DNA of 64,000 nucleotides from an uncultured Corynebacterium sp. (GCA_943914465.1 CALUCD010000004.1:62001-126000); one strand, 5' to 3'; shown: positions 50,612-59,968, counted from the stretch's first letter. The notes: generated by a model not told the origin, from the letters alone. Numbers and translations are program-made.

Positions 50612-51604
50612 TTCGCGGGTGGCGTCGGGCGAGGTGAACCAGGTGTGCCCGCCGCCGTTGAGGCGCATCAGTGTGGTTGGCGCGGCGCAGCCGGCCCGGT
50701 CGAAGGTGACGGTGGCTGGGCCAGGGGTTTCTATGGAGACATCGGCGCAGGCGTTTTTGCGGCTGAACGTGCCAAAGACAGTCGGCACAGATTCGTAGCG
50801 CGCACGGTGACGGGTCCCGCCGCCATAGGCGACGACATCATCGTTAGTGGCGTGGATCAAAAGTGTTGCCACGCTGCCTGGTGTGCAGCCGGTGACGGTG
50901 GGAAAGTAGTACGCGCCGGCCACGGACGCGACCGCGTCAACCATGTCGGGGGCGTGGCACGCGAGTGCAGTTGCCATGCCGCCGCCGTTGGACAGTCCAA
51001 TTGCTGCAACCCGCGAGGCGTCTGCATGATCGCGTGCCCGCACGTCAGCGATGACTGCGCGCAGATACGCAATGTCCTCATCCAGTGAGGTCACCGCGTA
51101 GGGAGCGCCACCCCAGGCGTTTGCCTCGCCCTGGGCGTAGACCACAATCGCGTTGCCGCCAACCTCGCGCTCGAGCTGCTGGTAGCCGCGGGTTTGGCCT
51201 GCGGTGTGCTGCCATCCGCCGAGGCCGATAACGATGGGGTAGCTCACGTCTGGCTGCCACCCGGACGGAAGCACAACATCGTAGGAGCGGGTCCTGCCGC
51301 CAACCAAGACTGTGCGGCTGCCGGAGCTGGAAGGAGGCGTTGGCCGGGCAGCAGCCACAGACGAGCCATCCAGGTTGAGCTGTGCGGCGACGACGCCGAG
51401 CACACCCACGGCCGCCAAGAGTCCTGCGAGCAGACCCAGGCGCTGCGCATGTTTCGGGTCAACCTGGGGAAGGTGAATCGGTTGCGCGCGGGCAACGGGT
51501 GGGGCCGGGGTGAACGGGGTATCAGGTGCTGCCGGTACAACAAAACCGCCGAGGCTCACAGAGCACACGGCGGCAACGCACATGGCGCGGCGGGGATACC
51601 TCAC
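50582..51604 (-). CDS. Secreted LpqC-like esterase (polyhydroxybutyrate depolymerase family)
   Basis: 340 residues. Basic N-terminus and hydrophobic stretch, then a second hydrophobic helix (LGLLAGLLAAVGVLGVVAAQL, about 56-76) and a feruloyl esterase/LpqC-type hydrolase: RSYDVVLPSGW, nucleophile Ser in AIGLSNGGGMA, LIHATNDDVV and GGGHTWF with His. GTG 51604 lies six bases after the rpsT stop, so it may be read through from rpsT. The start is uncertain; ATG 51583 is an alternative. Confidence 0.85.
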   Translation of the reverse strand: MRYPRRAMCVAAVCSVSLGGFVVPAAPDTPFTPAPPVARAQPIHLPQVDPKHAQRLGLLAGLLAAVGVLGVVAAQLNLDGSSVAAARPTPPSSSGSRTVLVGGRTRSYDVVLPSGWQPDVSYPIVIGLGGWQHTAGQTRGYQQLEREVGGNAIVVYAQGEANAWGGAPYAVTSLDEDIAYLRAVIADVRARDHADASRVAAIGLSNGGGMATALACHAPDMVDAVASVAGAYYFPTVTGCTPGSVATLLIHATNDDVVAYGGGTRHRARYESVPTVFGTFSRKNACADVSIETPGPATVTFDRAGCAAPTTLMRLNGGGHTWFTSPDATRESVQFVLGQL

Positions 51605-51610
51605 CGAGTT

Positions 51611-51874
51611 TTAGCCCATTTTGTTCAGGGCTTTAGCCATGTTGGACTTTTTGTTCGCCGCGTTGTTGCGGTGGAACACGCCCTTGGTCACGGCTTTGTC
51701 CAGCTTGCGGGATGCGACGCGCAGCTGCGCCTCGGCTGCTGCCTTGTCGCCAGCCTCGACAGCCTCGCGGAATTTGCGCATCTCGGTGCGGGCTGCGGAG
51801 CGCACGGACTTGTTGCGCAACCGACGCTTTTCGTTGGTGAGCACGCGCTTTTGCTGCTGCTTGATGTTTGCCAT
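51611..51874 (-). CDS. rpsT: 30S ribosomal protein S20
   Basis: 87 residues, Lys/Arg/Ala-rich helical bundle protein binding 16S rRNA. MANIKQQQKRVLTNEKRRLRNKSVRSA start and GVFHRNNAANKKSNMAKAL end are diagnostic. Standard length. The leader of this strand (51875 upward) contains GAAGAGG as ribosome site. Confidence 0.97.
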   Translation of the reverse strand: MANIKQQQKRVLTNEKRRLRNKSVRSAARTEMRKFREAVEAGDKAAAEAQLRVASRKLDKAVTKGVFHRNNAANKKSNMAKALNKMG

Positions 51875-52020
51875 TCGGTATGTACCTCTTCATCGCTATC
51901 GTGAACGTGGTGAAAGGCCGTGCATCCTGTCTGCACAACCAGCGCGAGCCCAAGGTCCTGCCCGCGCAACCACCTCAACTTAGCAGTGCGCTGTGCTGCG
52001 GCAAAAATCCTGCGGCGCGC

Positions 52021-52512
52021 TTAACCCCAGTCAAAGTGGTCGCGCAGCCGGTTAGCCACCCGCTCGAAACGTAAGGGCGGCACGATGGTGCCGCGACGGT
52101 GGACGTCTGTTTCCGGTACGCACAGTGTTTTATCCAAGCGCACCCAGCAGGGCTCGCCGGAGGCATCCCACTCGCCAGAACCAATGCCCAGCCAGCGCGT
52201 ATCGTCGGCGTGGGCTTGCTCTGGGGAGATGAGTAGGCCGAGAACTTCATGCTGGTCCCGACCAACTACCAGCATGGAGCGCACGCTTGGCGGCTGGGAG
52301 GGCACGGTGACCCACACCACTTCGCCTGGCTCGGCGTTGCCGTCCATATCTGGGGCGTAGTAGATGTTGCGCGGGATGCGTGCGGTGGGTTTCACACTGA
52401 CGCGGGCGGCGCGTTTATCGCTGGGGTCGTGCGTGGGGTTAGACAGGCGGGCGTTGAGCAGGGCCAAGCCGTGGTCAAGCGAGCCAGCGCGTTTGCGCTT
52501 CCGCCGTGCCAT
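52021..52512 (-). CDS. PemK/MazF-fold protein
   Basis: 163 residues. A basic N-terminus (MARRKRKR) of about 60 residues precedes a PemK-like beta-barrel: NAEPGEVVWVTVPSQPPSVRSMLVVGRD, then LLISPEQAH and VRLDKTLCVPETDVHRRGTI. No antitoxin gene is adjacent, so a toxin role is doubtful; similar orphan proteins lie next to lepA in corynebacteria. The ATG at 52512 has AAGGAGG six bases upstream; a longer open frame upstream to 53292 is antisense to lepA and not real. Confidence 0.82.
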   Translation of the reverse strand: MARRKRKRAGSLDHGLALLNARLSNPTHDPSDKRAARVSVKPTARIPRNIYYAPDMDGNAEPGEVVWVTVPSQPPSVRSMLVVGRDQHEVLGLLISPEQAHADDTRWLGIGSGEWDASGEPCWVRLDKTLCVPETDVHRRGTIVPPLRFERVANRLRDHFDWG

Positions 52513-52584
52513 GGTGCCCTCCTTGGGTCGCACACGCTTCCTCACGAGCAACCCTAGCTGCTTGGTCGGTAGGATGTGGCAATT

Positions 52585-54414
52585 ATGGCTGCTCAACAGA
52601 GGAACTTCGCGGAGGAGACATTCACAGACCCTCGCCTCATCCGCAACTTTTGCATCATCGCACACATCGACCACGGTAAATCCACCCTGGCCGACCGTAT
52701 CCTCCAGCTCTCCAATGTCGTTGACGCGCGCGACATGCGCGACCAGTACCTCGACAACATGGATATTGAGCGCGAGCGCGGCATCACCATCAAAGCCCAA
52801 AACGTGCGTTTGCCGTGGAAGGACAACGTCCTCCAAATGATCGACACTCCAGGTCACGTCGACTTTTCCTACGAGGTTTCGCGCTCCTTGGACGCCTGCG
52901 AGGGCGCTATTTTGCTTGTGGACGCAGCACAAGGCATCGAAGCCCAAACCCTTGCCAACCTCTACATGGCCATGGAAAATGACCTGGAAATCATTCCGGT
53001 GCTGAACAAAATCGACCTGCCCGCCGCCGACCCGGACAAGTACGCCCTTGAAATTGCAAACATCATCGGTTGCGAACCCGAAGACGTGCTGCGAGTCTCC
53101 GGCAAAACCGGTGAAGGTGTACCTGAGTTGCTGGACAAGGTCGTTGAGCTTGTGCCCCCACCGAGCTCCGATTACCCGGATGACGCTCCGGCCCGCGCCC
53201 TGATTTTTGATTCGGTGTACGACACGTACCGCGGTGTTGTCACATACGTGCGCATGGTGGATGGCAAACTCTTGCCCAACCAGCAGGTGCAAATGATGAA
53301 CACCGGCACCCGGCTTGAAATCCTTGAAATCGGTGTGGTTTCACCCACCATGAAAAAATCCGAAGGGCTGGGCCCCGGCGAGGTGGGCTACCTCATCACC
53401 GGTGTGAAAGATGTGCGCGAAACTCGCGTCGGCGACACCGTGACCTGGGACAGCAAAGGCGCAACCGAGCCGCTCGAAGGCTTCGAAGACGTCAAGCCAA
53501 TGGTGTACTCCGGGTTGTTTCCAGTCAGCCAAGAAGATTTCCCGACCCTTCGTGAGAGCTTAGAGAAACTCCAGCTTAACGACGCCTCGCTCACCTGGGA
53601 ACCCGAAACCTCCGTCGCCTTGGGCTTTGGCTTCCGTTGCGGATTTTTGGGCCTTTTGCACATGGAGATCACCCGCGACCGCCTTGAGCGCGAGTTCGAC
53701 CTTGACCTCATCTCCACCGCGCCGAGCGTGACCTACCGCGTAGTCAAAGAAGACGGCAGCGAGCAGGTTGTGCACAACCCGTCCGACTGGCCGGGCGGCA
53801 AGATCGACGAGGTCTACGAGCCGATTGTGAACATGACAATCATCGTCCCGCAGGAGTTTGTCGGCACCACCATGGAACTGTGTCAATCTAAGCGCGGCAC
53901 CATGAAGAACATGGAGTACCTCTCTGAGGACCGCGTTGAGCTGCGCTACATCATGCCGCTGGGCGAGATCATCTTTGACTTCTTTGACATGCTCAAATCG
54001 CGCACCAAGGGGTATGCCTCGTTGAACTATGAAGATGCTGGCGAGCAGTTAGGCAACCTGGTCAAAGTGGACATCCTGCTGCAAGGTGAACCCGTTGATG
54101 CGTTCTCTGCCATCGTGCACCGCGATTCTGCCCAGTGGTACGGCAACAAGATGACGAAGAAGCTCAAAGAGCTCATTCCGCGCCAACAGTTCGAGGTGCC
54201 CGTCCAGGCAGCTATCGGCTCGAAGATCATCGCGAGGGAAAATATCCGCGCGCTTCGTAAAGATGTCCTGTCAAAGTGCTACGGCGGCGACATTTCCCGC
54301 AAACGTAAACTGCTGGAGAAGCAGAAAGCTGGTAAGAAACGAATGAAGTCCATCGGCTCGGTCACCGTGCCCCAGGAAGCATTCGTGGCCGCGCTGTCTA
54401 CTGATGAGGAGTAG
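52585..54414 (+). CDS. lepA: Elongation factor 4 (LepA)
   Basis: 609-residue translational GTPase that acts on stalled ribosomes. G1 AHIDHGKST, switch ERGITIKAQ, G3 DTPGHVDF, G4 NKIDLP; then domain II, elongation-factor G-like domains and the LepA-specific C-terminal domain (RKDVLSKCYGGDISRKRKLLEKQKAGKKRMK). ATG 52585 is preferred; a GTG at 52576 is in frame. TAGGAT at 52570-52575 may be the -10 of a transcript with almost no leader. Confidence 0.97.
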   Translation: MAAQQRNFAEETFTDPRLIRNFCIIAHIDHGKSTLADRILQLSNVVDARDMRDQYLDNMDIERERGITIKAQNVRLPWKDNVLQMIDTPGHVDFSYEVSRSLDACEGAILLVDAAQGIEAQTLANLYMAMENDLEIIPVLNKIDLPAADPDKYALEIANIIGCEPEDVLRVSGKTGEGVPELLDKVVELVPPPSSDYPDDAPARALIFDSVYDTYRGVVTYVRMVDGKLLPNQQVQMMNTGTRLEILEIGVVSPTMKKSEGLGPGEVGYLITGVKDVRETRVGDTVTWDSKGATEPLEGFEDVKPMVYSGLFPVSQEDFPTLRESLEKLQLNDASLTWEPETSVALGFGFRCGFLGLLHMEITRDRLEREFDLDLISTAPSVTYRVVKEDGSEQVVHNPSDWPGGKIDEVYEPIVNMTIIVPQEFVGTTMELCQSKRGTMKNMEYLSEDRVELRYIMPLGEIIFDFFDMLKSRTKGYASLNYEDAGEQLGNLVKVDILLQGEPVDAFSAIVHRDSAQWYGNKMTKKLKELIPRQQFEVPVQAAIGSKIIARENIRALRKDVLSKCYGGDISRKRKLLEKQKAGKKRMKSIGSVTVPQEAFVAALSTDEE

Positions 54415-54416
54415 AT

Positions 54417-55721
54417 GTGCCCACCCGCCGCAGCGCCGCAACCCTGACTGCACTGGTTACCGCCAGCCTGACCTTTGCCGGTGGTGCTGTCCCTAGCGTG
54501 AGCGCGGCCCCCGCACCGTCTGCGCCGGCACCATCTGCGCCAGCGGCTTCGTCGTCTTCACTCACGCTGCCGCAGCTGCGCAGTGAAATCACGGGCTCTT
54601 CAACTGGTGTAGTTCCAGTCCAGCACCCGGGCGCGCCAGTGCCGAGGCCGTTTACTCCCGACTACCTCGTAGGCTATATCTCTGATATATCGCCCTACCA
54701 GTACGGGATTTACGCTGAAGTCAACCGCCTTTTCCCCCAAGTGCGCGACACGCAGCCGGAGACGATGGCAGCCAACCTTGACACCGTCGTTCGCATCAAC
54801 AACACCGCGTCCCCAGAGCAAATCATGAAAGCTCAGGTGGACGCGGTTGCTGCATCTGGGGGTTTGCTTGCTGCCTTGTCGCCGGCGCTGGGGGAGGAGT
54901 TCGGTGAGGCGTTTCGTGCTTCCCTGCGTGAGGGCCGTCTGCCCAAGACCGCCTACCTGCTCGACAACGGATATTTCGCCCGCGCAGGTGGTCTTGCCAG
55001 CTCCACGCTGATTGAAAAACGTGTGTTCAACTACCCGCGCCCGCACGTCGCCGCCCCGGAGCGCATCAACCGCTACAACACGCCTGAAACCGGTGAGCTG
55101 TACCTGACCTCGCCGGCGTTTCCGTCCGGGCACACCAACCAGGCGACGTGGGTGACCACGCTGCTCGCGTACATGCTGCCCGAGCTCGCACCGCAGCTGC
55201 ACTACCGCGGTGCGGAGTCTGGCCACTCGCGCGTGGTGCTCGGAGTGCACTACCCGCTCGACGTGATCGGCGGGCGGATGTCGGGCTACGCCGCAGCGGC
55301 TGACCGCCTCAACGACCCGCGCATGCGCAGTGCCCTCGACCAAGCGGCTGCAGAGCTGCGCGCGGAGATTCAGTGGCGCACCGGTAAAACCATTCCGGAG
55401 CTGGTCGCAGGCGATACCCCGTATGTGACCGCGCAGGAGGCCACACGCGCCATGGACTACTTCATGGATTACGACCTGCCGCGCGTGTACGTCACGGGCG
55501 CGCAGATGCAGGTACCGCAGGCCGCGCCGGTGCTTCTTGCCGCCAGGTTCCCGCAGCTGAACTGGCAGCAGCGCGAGGAAGTGCTGCGCCGCACCGCTGC
55601 GCCTGCCGCGAACCCGCTTGATTGGCAAGGCCCCGGCGGCTCATGGCAGCGCATCAACATGGTCGCAGCTACTGCCGCTGATGTGAGCGTGAACCCGGAC
55701 GGGTCGTTGACAATCCGCTAG
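54417..55721 (+). CDS. Secreted PAP2-type acid phosphatase
   Basis: 434 residues; signal peptide, then an Ala/Pro/Ser-rich linker. The PAP2 motifs are complete: KRVFNYPRPH (Lys and Arg-Pro), PSGHT, and SRVVLGVHYPLDVIGG (His). This is the class A nonspecific acid phosphatase arrangement, soluble and extracellular or cell-wall attached. Two bases after lepA, GTG start. Its TAG shares a CTAG with the BCCT gene stop on the other strand. Confidence 0.9.
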   Translation: MPTRRSAATLTALVTASLTFAGGAVPSVSAAPAPSAPAPSAPAASSSSLTLPQLRSEITGSSTGVVPVQHPGAPVPRPFTPDYLVGYISDISPYQYGIYAEVNRLFPQVRDTQPETMAANLDTVVRINNTASPEQIMKAQVDAVAASGGLLAALSPALGEEFGEAFRASLREGRLPKTAYLLDNGYFARAGGLASSTLIEKRVFNYPRPHVAAPERINRYNTPETGELYLTSPAFPSGHTNQATWVTTLLAYMLPELAPQLHYRGAESGHSRVVLGVHYPLDVIGGRMSGYAAAADRLNDPRMRSALDQAAAELRAEIQWRTGKTIPELVAGDTPYVTAQEATRAMDYFMDYDLPRVYVTGAQMQVPQAAPVLLAARFPQLNWQQREEVLRRTAAPAANPLDWQGPGGSWQRINMVAATAADVSVNPDGSLTIR

Positions 55722-57622
55722 CTGTCCTCGTTTTTAGCCCGCTCGTTAGTCTGGTCCTGGTCCTGGTCCTGTTCACCGTCGCGGTAGCCGTCGGACCAGG
55801 TGCCCGTCTCATAGTCATAGCCCACGGGGCGGCCCTCCTCGTCCGTGCGTCGGTACCAGGCGGTCACGTCCTCAGACGTCGAATCGAATGACGCTCCGGC
55901 GCCCTCACCTTCCGGCGCTGGCTCAACTGCGAGCTCAAAGTCATCGCCGTACTCTTCCAGCCCACGGATGACTGCAGATTTCACCGCGTTGCGCGCATAG
56001 GAGGTACGAATCGCCATCGGGTCGGTGGAGAGATCCCTGGTGAACGAGTACATCAGGATCAAAATGACGACCGAAAACGGCATGGCGCTGAGAATGGTCA
56101 GTGATTGCAGACCGCTGAGCGCGTCCTCACCACCAGTCAGCAGCATCACCACCGCAATGCCCATCATGCACAGCCCCCAGAACAACACCACCAGCTTCTT
56201 CGGCTCCGGGTCGCCCTTTGAGGCCATGGACCCCATCACTACCGACGCCGAGTCTGCAGAGGTAATGAAGAACACCGCCAAGATACCGACGATGATGAAC
56301 GGCGTAATCGTGTTCAGCGGCAGCTCGCCGAACATGTTGAACAGCACCTGCTCCGGGGTGGCGGTGCCATCAAACCCATCCGTGCCGCGACGTGAAAGCG
56401 TGATTGCGGTTCCGCCGAAAACGGTGAAAGCCAAGATGAGAACGCAAGTTGGGATGACCGTAGTCACCACGACGAACTGACGCAACGTCCTGCCGCGCGA
56501 AATACGCGCGATGAACATGCCGACAAACGGCGCCCACGCGATCCACCACGCCCAGTAAAACGCGGTCCAATCCGTCTGGAACTGCAGTGTCTCTTCACCC
56601 CACGACATCGAGCGCGATGCCATATCCAAAAACTGGCTGAGATAGGACAGGGTGCCCGACGGCAGCAGGTTCATCAGCAGCAGCGTTGGGCCAGTGAGGA
56701 ACACAAACAAGATCGCAAGCAGCGTCAACGAAATGTTCACGTTGGACAACACCCGGATACCGTTACCGACACCGGAAACTGCGGAGATGACGAAACCGAA
56801 GGTGAGCACGCCCATCACGATCAGTAGCAGGCCGATTGGTGCGGCCTCGCCCCCGCGGATCACGGCAATTCCCTGGCCGATCTGCATCGTAGAGATGCCC
56901 AGCGACGCCGCTGTGCCGAACAGCGTGGCCACGATTGCCAGGATGTCAATGACAGTTCCACCTGGTCCGCTTCGCTTCAAAATGGGCGCGAAGAGCGAGG
57001 ACATGAGCGACGGCCGGCCGCGCCGGTACGTCGAATATGCCATCGCCCCGCCAACGAGCGCGTAGAGCGACCACGGGGATAACCCCCAGTGATAGTTCGA
57101 CTGGGCCATTGCTTGGTGCAGTGCTTGCTCAGTCTCACCTTCTACCGTCAGCGGTGGGGGATCCAAATAGAACGCGAGCGGTTCAGATGGCCCGAAGAAG
57201 AAAATGCCAACACCGATGCCTGCGGCGAACATCATGGCTACCCAGGAGAACAAGGAGTACTCAGGCTCTTCGTCATCTTTGCCGAGCTTGATGTTACCGA
57301 AACGCGAAAACGCCAAGCACGCCATGACCACGATGCACAGCACCAGCAGGACGTTGAACAACCAACCGAAGTGCAAAAGCCCCCAGGTCAGTGCAGCGGA
57401 AGAGACATTGGCCACCGACTCTGGGGCAACCACACCCCAGGCGACGAACGCCACAATCGCCACCGCTGTGACACCGAAGACGACCTTGTCCACACCAAAT
57501 TGGTGCCGCTGCTCCTCTACGGCGATACCGGGGACGAGCCCCGGGTGCATGTTATCGGGGTAGAGCCCGATTGACCGCTTCGTCTTCGAGTTCAGCGGCG
57601 GAGATTTGCGAGTCTTTGGCAC
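55718..57622 (-). CDS. BCCT-family betaine/choline-type transporter
   Basis: 634 residues with 12 predicted helices. GVGIFFFGPSEPLAFY, WGLSPWSLYALVGGAMAYS and FYWAWWIAWAPFVGMFIARISRGR are BCCT signatures; the last contains the Trp box for trimethylammonium substrates. A charged C-terminal tail ends with DQDQDQ repeats; in BetP the C-terminal domain senses osmotic stress. GTG 57622 has an AGGAAAGG site; it overlaps the CPBP gene by 71 bp. ATG 57550, one base after that stop, is an alternative. Confidence 0.93.
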   Translation of the reverse strand: MPKTRKSPPLNSKTKRSIGLYPDNMHPGLVPGIAVEEQRHQFGVDKVVFGVTAVAIVAFVAWGVVAPESVANVSSAALTWGLLHFGWLFNVLLVLCIVVMACLAFSRFGNIKLGKDDEEPEYSLFSWVAMMFAAGIGVGIFFFGPSEPLAFYLDPPPLTVEGETEQALHQAMAQSNYHWGLSPWSLYALVGGAMAYSTYRRGRPSLMSSLFAPILKRSGPGGTVIDILAIVATLFGTAASLGISTMQIGQGIAVIRGGEAAPIGLLLIVMGVLTFGFVISAVSGVGNGIRVLSNVNISLTLLAILFVFLTGPTLLLMNLLPSGTLSYLSQFLDMASRSMSWGEETLQFQTDWTAFYWAWWIAWAPFVGMFIARISRGRTLRQFVVVTTVIPTCVLILAFTVFGGTAITLSRRGTDGFDGTATPEQVLFNMFGELPLNTITPFIIVGILAVFFITSADSASVVMGSMASKGDPEPKKLVVLFWGLCMMGIAVVMLLTGGEDALSGLQSLTILSAMPFSVVILILMYSFTRDLSTDPMAIRTSYARNAVKSAVIRGLEEYGDDFELAVEPAPEGEGAGASFDSTSEDVTAWYRRTDEEGRPVGYDYETGTWSDGYRDGEQDQDQDQTNERAKNEDS

Positions 57623-58406
57623 GAGGCCTTTCCTTTCTGATGTCCTTCCTCAGCATCAACACTATGGCGACGGTGACCGCGAGGGTGAACAACACTGAAA
57701 TTGTGGCATCTTGCCACGCGATCTCAGTCGGTGGCGCCTCATTAGGGTGCAGCGCCTGCGCAGCAAAAACGCTGATGTTGCTGGTTGCGTGCAGCACGAT
57801 CGCTGCCTCAAGGCCGTTGGTGAGCCAAGTCAGATAGGAAGCGAACACTGCGAAACAGAAGATGTCGATCAAGCCAATCCAGTTGTACGCGTGCAAGGCC
57901 ACAAACGCAGGAATTGACAGCGCGTAGGCAAGCCAGGGCGAACGTAGCCAGGTCCCCGCAATCTGGGGCAGCGCGCCGCGAAAAACCAGTTCCTCAGACG
58001 CAGCCTGCAATGGGACCACAAGGACGAAAAACAGTGCGGTGGTGATTGTAGATGCACTGATCACCGCATCCTCCGCTGTAGCTTCCACAGCGAACACCGC
58101 TGCATAGGCGGGCGCGGCTACAAGCAGCGAGCGCCACACAAACGGCCAGCGCACCCGTTTGGCCACCGACAGCAGTGCTGTTGGGTCGCGCCGGGCGATC
58201 CAGGCAGCCCAGAACGCGGCAGGGACAGTGACCGCAAGGATGAAGATGTCAAGCATCTCCGAATCCTCTTCATGCACCAGCATGAAGAGGATGAAAAAGC
58301 CTATTTGTAGCGCAACGAACAAGACGGGCACAAGCACGAGCTCCGCTATGGCCAGCCAGTGCTTCCTCCCACGGGCGAGCAGGTGAAACGGCACCGGTGT
58401 TGACAT
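57552..58406 (-). CDS. CPBP-family intramembrane metalloprotease
   Basis: 284 residues with about eight membrane helices. The family motif EExxxR is ASEELVFRG (Glu138, Glu139), with the further His motifs FVALHAYN and IVLHATSN. ATG 58406 shares one base with the stop of the second CPBP gene, so the two are translationally coupled. CPBP proteins cleave or guard membrane proteins; in Gram-positives some protect against bacteriocins. Target unknown. Confidence 0.85.
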   Translation of the reverse strand: MSTPVPFHLLARGRKHWLAIAELVLVPVLFVALQIGFFILFMLVHEEDSEMLDIFILAVTVPAAFWAAWIARRDPTALLSVAKRVRWPFVWRSLLVAAPAYAAVFAVEATAEDAVISASTITTALFFVLVVPLQAASEELVFRGALPQIAGTWLRSPWLAYALSIPAFVALHAYNWIGLIDIFCFAVFASYLTWLTNGLEAAIVLHATSNISVFAAQALHPNEAPPTEIAWQDATISVLFTLAVTVAIVLMLRKDIRKERPRAKDSQISAAELEDEAVNRALPR

Positions 58407-59686
58407 CACAAGACTCCCACTTCCATTTCGAGCTTCACTGTTTGTTTTGGTGCAAGCGCCGGCAGATGCACAGCTGGGCCGACACACATGGTCGCCGCAT
58501 CCGGCTTCCATACAAGCATGTCGTTGGCACCGGAGAAGGTCAGGGAGGTGGTACGGGTGGCGTCGACAAGCAAAAGCGCTGGGTAGTAGCGCTCAACATG
58601 CGCGTCGGAGGTGGTGACCGCCCAATGCGGCACGAGTGACAGCGACAACGGGCGCGCGGTGGGCAACATGTTGCGGCAGCTGAGCGTGAAGTGCCCGTTT
58701 AGCGCGGTGAAGCGATACCGCAACCCCCCGTGATGAAGCTCCGCGGTAACCGGGTCGCCGCGCCATTCGAGGTGGTTGAGCACCGTGTTGTTGGGCCCGA
58801 CAAGTGTGATGCCCTGCGGGCGAAGCAAGTCGCCGGTGGGGTGGGGAAGCGAGCGGACAGTGACGTCTGCGATCCGTGGCGGCAGGATCGTTGTTTCACT
58901 GTGGAGCACTAACACAATCGCCACACCGGCGTACATAGCAAGGCTGATCGCCAGCTGACTCGGGCCGTGAGCGATCTCACTGAAGTACACAGACATGTTC
59001 ATGGTCGTGTGTGTGATGAACGCGGCCTCAAGCCCGCCGGTGCGGTGCGTCATCAGGCTGGCCAGGGCCGCGAACAGCCCGACGCTGGCCAAACCAGCGA
59101 GGTTGTAGGGGTGCCCGAGCACGAAGATCGGAAGCGGAACGAGGTACGCCACCCATGCAGGCCGCGCCCACATCCCCATTGCCTGGGGCAGCGTCCCACG
59201 GAAAAACATTTCCTCGGCGAGGCACTGCAGCGGAACAAGAGCCATCAGGATGGCGACGTGTTGCCAAAACGCAGCATCCGCCGCGGGCGGTGTACCGGAG
59301 ACAACGAACGTGACCAGGTGGAGCAACAACACCGGAAAAGCGATAAGCGCAAACGCTTGCCCGAGAACCTTCATCCGGAACCGGCCCGCAACCGACCACA
59401 GCGCGCCCCGCGGCTTCCCGGCAACACGGGCAGCAAGCAGCGCACTTGGCACACCCAAAGCAATGGCGCCGAATGTAAACAGGTTCGTGCCGGGGTCGTC
59501 GCTAAACCCCGCCAGCAAGTCACGCGGTTCAATCCCCGGCAGCGGGCCGAAGAGGAAAAAACACGCCCACAGCAGCTGCAGCACGCAGAACAGCACCACG
59601 GCCACGCTGATCTCAAGCAACGGCCGCCACCACCCCGGCCGAGACCTACCAAGCCGGTGGTACGGCTCGATCACGCCTCGCTGCAT
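58406..59686 (-). CDS. CPBP-family intramembrane metalloprotease with C-terminal extra domain
   Basis: 426 residues. The membrane part has LAEEMFFRG (Glu158, Glu159, Arg163), GHPYN (His192) and FITHTTMN (His226). Beyond the last helix (about 262) come some 160 residues of soluble, beta-rich sequence (TALNGHFTLSCRN, SLTFSGANDML) not seen in the usual CPBP family. ATG 59686 with GGGGTGGG upstream; TATGCT at 59724-59719 on this strand gives a -10. First gene of CPBP2-CPBP1-BCCT. Confidence 0.83.
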   Translation of the reverse strand: MQRGVIEPYHRLGRSRPGWWRPLLEISVAVVLFCVLQLLWACFFLFGPLPGIEPRDLLAGFSDDPGTNLFTFGAIALGVPSALLAARVAGKPRGALWSVAGRFRMKVLGQAFALIAFPVLLLHLVTFVVSGTPPAADAAFWQHVAILMALVPLQCLAEEMFFRGTLPQAMGMWARPAWVAYLVPLPIFVLGHPYNLAGLASVGLFAALASLMTHRTGGLEAAFITHTTMNMSVYFSEIAHGPSQLAISLAMYAGVAIVLVLHSETTILPPRIADVTVRSLPHPTGDLLRPQGITLVGPNNTVLNHLEWRGDPVTAELHHGGLRYRFTALNGHFTLSCRNMLPTARPLSLSLVPHWAVTTSDAHVERYYPALLLVDATRTTSLTFSGANDMLVWKPDAATMCVGPAVHLPALAPKQTVKLEMEVGVL

Positions 59687-59809
59687 CACCCACCCCTTTC
59701 GACAAACGCGAACACCTAAGCATAGGCGCTCGGTTGGGGCCATCTCACTTTTGTAACCACCAACGCATGGCGAATTACGCATGTGTGAGCAGGGTGTGAG
59801 GGGCCGGGT

Positions 59810-59821
59810 TACAATGTGGCC
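59810..59821 (+). promoter_or_regulatory. Leaderless promoter of a 48-residue ORF
   Basis: TACAAT (59810-59815), six bases, then ATG 59822. Confidence 0.5.
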
Positions 59822-59968
59822 ATGCAGATGCCGGTTCCCCGCGAGCAGGTTCAGCTCTCAGCCATTGAGGTGGCGGAGATGCAGCAGATTGAAGAAGTGG
59901 TCGGCGCGTTCGAATGCGTCGAAGAGCACGTGCTCGACCAATCGTTGGTTTTCTACATCACCCGCTAG
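59822..59968 (+). CDS. Small protein of 48 residues
   Basis: ATG 59822 to TAG 59966-59968. The sequence is acidic and helical: MQMPVPREQVQL, then SAIEVAEMQQIEEVVGAFEC and VEEHVLDQSLVFYITR. One Cys (residue 32), no membrane segment. A TACAAT -10 exactly six bases before the ATG supports expression. Its TAG overlaps the stop of the convergent ABC transporter gene in CTAG. Length excludes it from ordinary ORF calling. Function unknown; could be chance, but promoter spacing and the shared stop argue for a real gene. Confidence 0.55.
   Translation: MQMPVPREQVQLSAIEVAEMQQIEEVVGAFECVEEHVLDQSLVFYITR

Noticed and set aside
52513..53292. Upstream extension of the PemK-like frame across lepA
   Set aside because: Lies wholly antisense to lepA; the ATG at 52512 with AAGGAGG is a proper start.
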